From NCBI GenBank assembly GCA_949935895.1, contig CATLGL010000012.1, positions 1-18,920 of the forward strand: a stretch of 18,920 nucleotides of DNA, read 5' to 3'. This document shows positions 15,985-18,920 of the stretch, one piece after another (position 1 is the first letter of the stretch; every line of letters starts with the position of its first letter). A model generated the notes under the pieces. The model had not been told where the DNA came from, ran no database searches, and saw only the letters and a list, made by a program, of their open reading frames with translations. Origin of the DNA: an uncultured Clostridia bacterium (GTDB taxonomy: Bacteria > Bacillota > Clostridia > TANB77 > CAG-508). Both the position numbers and the translations under genes were made by a program.

Positions 15985-16028
15985 TACACCTTTTTTTGGT
16001 TTTTAACTTCTAAAATATTTTTACTAAT

Positions 16029-16057
16029 TTGACATAATATCTGAAATATGCTATACT
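16029..16057 (+). promoter_or_regulatory. Promoter of the three-helix membrane protein gene
   Basis: -35 TTGACA (16,029-16,034), 17-base spacer, -10 TATACT (16,052-16,057) with an extended TG. The leader then carries a 9-bp hairpin, TTAGCATTT/AAATGCTAA (16,101-16,123), ending next to the AAAGGA binding site. Confidence 0.75.
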
Positions 16058-16136
16058 ATTATTAGAACTTGTTAATGTGCTAATTAAGCACTGTTGTCTT
16101 TTAGCATTTTATGTAAATGCTAAGAAAGGAAACTAA

Positions 16137-16418
16137 ATGATAGCAAAATATGTATTAGACAATTCGTGTACCGATAAGGTATTGTTTATGGTTATATATT
16201 GGATAGCAGCCATAATTATAACCATTATATCCGCCAAGCTTTTAAGGCGGGAAGAAAAAAAAGATTGGTACTCTATCGGATTGATTTTTTCTATGGCGGG
16301 GCTGCTATTAGAAGAAGTCATATACGGAAGTTTCTCCATAATACCTCTTATAGAAGGTATTATTCTGTCAAGTATTATCCTGTTTCTTGGAATAATACTT
16401 AGCAAAGCAAAAAAATAA
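16137..16418 (+). CDS. Hypothetical three-helix membrane protein, 93 aa
   Basis: Not recognised. Three hydrophobic segments (about 14-33, 46-66 and 70-89) are separated by a charged loop LLRREEKKDW; the C-terminus is basic (SKAKK). AAAGGAAACTAA precedes the ATG. It has a complete unit of its own: promoter, structured leader and strong terminator. The GC content is higher than in nearby recG and rpmB, and codon 38 is an in-frame CGG (16,248-16,250), read as Arg in a charged loop. These traits suggest a transferred gene. Confidence 0.65.
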   Translation: MIAKYVLDNSCTDKVLFMVIYWIAAIIITIISAKLLRREEKKDWYSIGLIFSMAGLLLEEVIYGSFSIIPLIEGIILSSIILFLGIILSKAKK

Positions 16419-16458
16419 ACATCACAAAAAGGGGGCAACCCCCTTTTGTGATGTTTTT
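16419..16458 (+). terminator. Strong intrinsic terminator
   Basis: ACATCACAAAA..GGGGG, a CAA loop and CCCCCTTTTGTGATGT form a long, almost perfect stem starting at the stop codon, ending in TTTTTT. Confidence 0.92.
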
Positions 16459-16486
16459 TATATAGATATATTATTATTATCTAAAG

Positions 16487-16517
16487 TAGGGTGTCCATGT
16501 TCTTTCTCAACACCCTA
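16487..16517. repeat. 8-bp inverted repeat upstream of rpmB
   Basis: TAGGGTGT (16,487-16,494) and ACACCCTA (16,510-16,517) are perfect inverted copies 15 bases apart, with no T-tract on either side. It lies about 95 bases upstream of the rpmB promoter. Function unknown; I see nothing else between 16,459 and 16,611. Confidence 0.4.
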
Positions 16518-16611
16518 AATTTGATTAGAGTTATATGGGCTATCTCTTAAATGGTAACAACATACTAGTCTAAACATTAACACACTACTACAAATTTTTT
16601 TATAGAAAGTC

Positions 16612-16640
16612 TTGTTTTTTGTTTCACAATATGTTAAACT
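16612..16640 (+). promoter_or_regulatory. Promoter of rpmB
   Basis: -35 TTGTTT (16,612-16,617), 17-base spacer, extended TG and -10 TAAACT (16,635-16,640), about 45 bases before the ATG. Confidence 0.6.
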
Positions 16641-16685
16641 ATTTGATAGACAATTTATTAACGTTATAGGAGGTGCAATAAAGAA

Positions 16686-16883
16686 ATGGCAAAATGTGTA
16701 ATTTGTAATAAATCCGTTGCTCACGGAAATCAATTAAGTATAACTCGTTCTCACATTAGTAAAAGAACAACAAGAACATTTAAACCAAATATTAGAACTG
16801 TAAAAGCAATCATTGATGGACAACCAAAAAAAGTTACAGTATGTGCTAAATGTTTACGTGCAGGAAAAGTTAAAAGAGCTTAA
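16686..16883 (+). CDS. rpmB: Ribosomal protein L28 (bL28), zinc-binding form
   Basis: 65 residues, full length for the short L28 form of Firmicutes. Two CxxC pairs (MAKCVICNKS near the start and VCAKCLRAG near the end) mark the zinc-binding type; the middle is basic (HISKRTTRTFKPNI). It is a structural protein of the 50S subunit. TAGGAGGTG lies about 10 bases upstream of the ATG. In B. subtilis rpmB is next to spoVM and in the same neighbourhood as recG; here all three are also close but on different strands. Its CACGGA near codon 13 is read as His-Gly in frame, a normal L28 sequence, and not a recoding site. Confidence 0.96.
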   Translation: MAKCVICNKSVAHGNQLSITRSHISKRTTRTFKPNIRTVKAIIDGQPKKVTVCAKCLRAGKVKRA

Positions 16884-16894
16884 TTATAGATATA

Positions 16895-16927
16895 AACAAA
16901 AAGTAGGTAAACACCTACTTTTTTGTT
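16895..16927. terminator. Bidirectional terminator between rpmB and spoVM
   Basis: AACAAAAAGTAGGT and ACCTACTTTTTTGTT pair around an AAAC loop, giving a T-tract in both directions, so it can serve rpmB on the plus strand and spoVM on the minus strand. Confidence 0.88.
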
Positions 16928-16948
16928 TTACAGGTTATGTATTAACCT

Positions 16949-17023
16949 CTATTCCTTTATTCCAAATATTAGTTTTACAAATCCCCTTAGGAATTTAGGT
17001 ACCTTTTTCACAACAATTTGCAT
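16949..17023 (-). CDS. spoVM: Stage V sporulation protein M
   Basis: A 24-residue peptide, MQIVVKKVPKFLRGFVKLIF then GIKE. It shares the core KxPKFLxGxV....G with B. subtilis SpoVM (26 residues), including the helix-breaking Pro, which there lets the peptide bind the convex forespore membrane and anchor SpoIVA and the coat. AAGGAGAGTGGAATAA precedes the ATG. It is the second gene after a 49-residue membrane protein (28 bases apart) and ends at the shared terminator. The neighbouring rpmB supports the call, as the two genes are adjacent in B. subtilis. It marks the organism as a spore former or recently descended from one. Confidence 0.85.
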   Translation of the reverse strand: MQIVVKKVPKFLRGFVKLIFGIKE

Positions 17024-17051
17024 TTATTCCACTCTCCTTTTTATTAAACTT

Positions 17052-17201
17052 TTAGCATGAGAGCCATACAAGCCCTAAAATTAGAACTGCTGCCCCAATT
17101 AGGAATAACCACCCTGTTACTGGAAGTAAAAGTACTAATAAAATTCCCAAGCCTAAACCTATTAAACATACTCCACACGTTTTTTTAAGAACTCCAAACA
17201 T
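17052..17201 (-). CDS. Small hydrophobic membrane protein, 49 aa
   Basis: MFGVLKKTCGVCLIGLGLGI begins a nearly all-hydrophobic protein with two transmembrane helices separated by a Pro-Val-Thr-Gly-Trp turn. GGAGGTAAGG precedes the ATG. It lies directly upstream of spoVM on the same strand, so it may be co-expressed in sporulation; similar glycine-rich small membrane proteins accompany spoVM in some clostridia, though I cannot name the family. The AT-rich gap to nth (17,202-17,261) must hold divergent promoters; TATAAT-like boxes occur there but none has a clear -35. Confidence 0.6.
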   Translation of the reverse strand: MFGVLKKTCGVCLIGLGLGILLVLLLPVTGWLFLIGAAVLILGLVWLSC

Positions 17202-17261
17202 AATACCTTACCTCCTAATCCTTACTTATATTATATTAAATTGATGAAAAAAGGTGATACT

Positions 17262-17910
17262 ATGAAAAAATTAAATAAACAACAATCCATTAAATTGATT
17301 GAAACATTAAAAAATACTTATCCAGATGCAACCTGTTCTCTTGATTTTTCTACTCCTTTTGAAATGGTCGTTTCTGTTATGTTATCTGCCCAATGTACAG
17401 ATGAGCGAGTTAATAAAACAACTCCTTCTATTTTTTCTAAATATAGAACTCCAGAAGCTTTTGCTAGTATTGAACTTTCTGAATTAGAAGCCCTTATCCA
17501 TCCTTGTGGATTTTATAAAAATAAAGCTAAAAACATTAAAGCATGTGCCCAAAAAATTGTAGCTGACTTTCATGGAATTGTTCCTAATACAATGGAAGAA
17601 TTATTAACTCTTCCACGGAGTTGGGCGAAAAAGTGCTAATGTTATTTTATTAGAAGCTTTTGGTATTGCAAATGGAATTGCTGTTGATACACATGCGAAA
17701 CGAATTTCAAATCGTATTGGTTTATCTTCTCAATCTGAGCCAGAAAAAATTGAACAAGATTTATTAACACTATTTCCAAAAAAATATTTAAAAGATGTTA
17801 ATCACTTGTTTGTATGGCATGGTAGAAAAACATGTAGTGCAAGAAAGCCAAATTGTTCCTCTTGCACAATAAAAGATTTTTGTAAAACCTATCACATAAA
17901 TCATGCATAA
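17262..17910 (+). CDS. nth: Endonuclease III, needing one +1 frameshift
   Basis: A DNA glycosylase and AP lyase that removes oxidised pyrimidines. Read across the CGG at 17,616 the product is 215 residues, as in other Nth proteins (E. coli 211). Residues 1-118 are in the first frame (FEMVVSVMLSAQCTDERVN), ending LTLP. Skipping the C then gives GVGRKSANVILLEAFG, the helix-hairpin-helix with the catalytic Lys, followed by VDTHAKR with the catalytic Asp and a 4Fe-4S site C-x6-C-x2-C-x5-C at the end (CSARKPNCSSC...C). Without the shift the protein ends after RSWAKKC and lacks all catalytic residues. ATG at 17,262 has AAAGGTG; upstream in-frame TTG and ATG codons at 17,241-17,246 lack a binding site. 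Both halves look well conserved. Confidence 0.9.
17616..17618 (+). promoter_or_regulatory. Candidate +1 recoding site in nth (CCA-CGG-A)
   Basis: The zero frame reads CTT CCA CGG AGT TGG and stops seven codons later. Omitting the C gives CTT CCA GGA GTT GGG, the conserved Leu-Pro-Gly-Val-Gly. The local pattern equals the recG sites: NNA-CGG-A with a glycine GGA in the new frame. Confidence 0.7.
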
Positions 17911-17956
17911 AAACAATTACTTTTGCAAATACTACTATTTAAAGAAGGTGATACTT

Positions 17957-18097
17957 TTGACAAACATCAATTGTTCAGCAAATTGTGTTTATCAAAAAGA
18001 TGGTAAATGTTGTTTTGAAAATATTGCTTTTCAAAATATTAGTTTTTCTACTGACTGTGCCTATTTTCTACAAAAAGAAGTCCCTTTAAAAAAATAA
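17957..18097 (+). CDS. Small Cys-rich protein (DUF1540-like)
   Basis: 46 residues from a TTG start at 17,957, chosen because AAAGAAGGTG lies just before it; the upstream ATG at 17,903 has no binding site and overlaps nth. The pattern NCSANCVYQKDGKC...TDCAYF resembles the short clostridial DUF1540-type proteins (CxxxCxYxxxGxC, then a late Cys), thought to bind metal or form disulfides. It follows nth by 46 bases and may be co-transcribed with it. Confidence 0.65.
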   Translation: MTNINCSANCVYQKDGKCCFENIAFQNISFSTDCAYFLQKEVPLKK

Positions 18098-18156
18098 GCA
18101 TGCTTCATACTTTTAAATCTCTGTTTTCCTCCTTTAAGGAGAGTATAGAAAAATAG

Positions 18157-18180
18157 GCTTAAGAAGAAATTTTCTTAAGC
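18157..18180. terminator. Terminator between convergent genes
   Basis: GCTTAAGAA and TTCTTAAGC pair perfectly over 9 bp. On the minus strand the hairpin is followed by CCTATTTTTC, on the plus strand by TCTATTATTT, so it may serve both. The gap 18,181-18,280 shows nothing further. Confidence 0.65.
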
Positions 18181-18280
18181 TCTATTATTTAATTTGCATA
18201 ACTTTTTTGATGAACTCATCTAAGTTGTTTCATTACATGCACGTAATCTTTTTTCATTACTACTTTTTAGTTAGTTCTAT

Positions 18281-18920
18281 TTACATATCTATACTGGATT
18301 CTTCTCTTTGTTTTAATAATTTATTCTTTATATCTTTTAATTCAAGTAATATTTCTTCTATATCCATTTCCAAAATTTCTGCTACATCATCAATTGCATT
18401 CTTCAATTCTATACCTTGTTCTAAGAAACTTGAAATACATACTAGTAATTCTTTTTGTTGATTCGATACATTCCATCCATTTAAATTTAATTGTTTTGGT
18501 TCATTTTCCTCATATTGGTCTTGTGCATAATATTTTTTAGAACGATCTAGTATTGACATATCTGATAAAATTTCTTTTTTATTTAAGTTTATTTTAAGAT
18601 AATTAAATGTTTTTTTATATAATGCCCTTTGCATTATTTCTTGATTTATTCCACAATTATATACAACATCTCCACATTTAAAACATAATATTTCTACTGC
18701 TTGATCCTCTATATCTTGTTGGTTTGTCATGTTATATCTATAACAGAAATTAGTACTAATCTTTTTAGCTAGATTCAAAAGCATTTCTGAATTTTTTTCT
18801 AGAAATTCTTTATCAACAGGAATACTCTTACCTATATATATTCCACCTCTATCTTTTAATGTTTCCTTATATAGTTGTACATACTCTTCTCCGTCTTATA
18901 CTACTAATAACTTCTGCAAT
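18281..18920 (-). CDS. Partial sigma-factor-like protein, needing one +1 frameshift
   Basis: The gene enters from the right edge. The first 9 visible codons (IAEVISSIR) lead to a CGG at 18,893; skipping the C continues GEEYVQLYKETLKDRGG and on for about 203 residues to the stop at 18,281. Without the shift the frame ends at a TAA at 18,866. An ATG at 18,784 could start a shorter protein but has no ribosome binding site, and the frame is open and coding-like for 36 codons above it. TNQQDIEDQAVEIL followed by a Lys/Tyr/Leu helix recalls sigma region 2, and NVSNQQKELL ... VAEILEMDIEEILLELKDI recalls the region 4 helix-turn-helix. The sigma-70-like assignment is a weak inference. Confidence 0.55.
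18891..18893 (-). promoter_or_regulatory. Candidate +1 recoding site in the right-edge gene (AGA-CGG-A)
   Basis: The zero frame reads ATA AGA CGG AGA AGA and stops nine codons after the CGG. Omitting the C gives AGA GGA GAA GAG and joins two open frames. The context matches the recG and nth sites, though there is no recognised motif here to confirm the join. Confidence 0.5.

Noticed and set aside
16720..16727. Another ACGGA in rpmB as a recoding site
   Set aside because: It is read as CAC GGA (His-Gly) in the normal L28 frame, the protein is complete, and CGG is not in frame.
16199..16733. Other ORFs around 16,133-16,733 on either strand
   Set aside because: They overlap the better supported membrane protein gene or the rpmB leader in other frames and lack ribosome binding sites.
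14989..18893. prfB-like Shine-Dalgarno stimulator for the frameshifts
   Set aside because: An AAGGAG lies upstream of only one of the four sites, and no slippery P-site re-pairing is possible for all four (GGA to GAC, TCA to CAC, CCA to CAC, AGA to GAC), so the classical mechanism does not fit.
1..18920. tRNA genes, CRISPR arrays and insertion sequences
   Set aside because: No cloverleaf-like stretch with a CCA-end pattern, no spaced direct repeats and no transposase were seen on reading both strands.

Overview
The window looks like the chromosome of a low-GC, spore-forming member of the Clostridia, probably an uncultured gut lineage. Supporting signs are the very AT-rich coding sequence, strong Shine-Dalgarno sites, a T-box riboswitch, a zinc-type ribosomal protein L28 gene, and a tiny spoVM gene beside rpmB and near recG, as in Bacillus subtilis. 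I did not find tRNA or rRNA genes or a CRISPR array. The assignment rests on gene content and recognised motifs only.

Positions 1 to about 11,709 are one end of an integrated mobile element, probably an integrative conjugative element, read almost wholly on the minus strand. From the junction inward it carries a complete ValRS of the archaeal/rickettsial type, a DUF3789-like membrane peptide, a winged-helix replication-initiator-like protein, a class B sortase, three small membrane or coiled-coil proteins, a 1505-residue thioester and Cna-B adhesin with a sortase signal, and small paralogous genes running off the left edge. No recombinase, relaxase or coupling protein is in view, so the other end lies outside. 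Four intrinsic-terminator-like hairpins sit just before the ribosome binding sites of successive genes.

The element sits inside the host valS gene. The first 281 codons of a normal bacterial valS (promoter, T-box with a GUA specifier, ribosome binding site, HMGH motif) remain at 11,710-12,552. The reading frame then runs 32 codons into the element and stops on the start codon of the element's own valS (ATGTTAG overlap). The element therefore appears to break an essential gene and replace it with a divergent copy under the host's valine-responsive control.

Positions 12,855-18,920 are host chromosome with some foreign-looking small genes: a small membrane protein, two unknown small soluble proteins, recG, a three-helix membrane protein, rpmB, spoVM with a 49-residue membrane protein, nth, a small Cys-rich protein, and a truncated sigma-like gene at the right edge.

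The second main observation is here. recG is interrupted twice, nth once and the right-edge gene once, always by the same event: a C before a GGA glycine codon, which places CGG in the zero-frame A site in the context NNA-CGG-A. Skipping the C (+1), or reading CGGA as one four-base codon, restores the Walker A motif of RecG and the helix-hairpin-helix motif of Nth. I found no other in-frame CGG in the recognised host or element genes. This suggests +1 recoding at a rare or unassigned CGG codon rather than four unrelated mutations.
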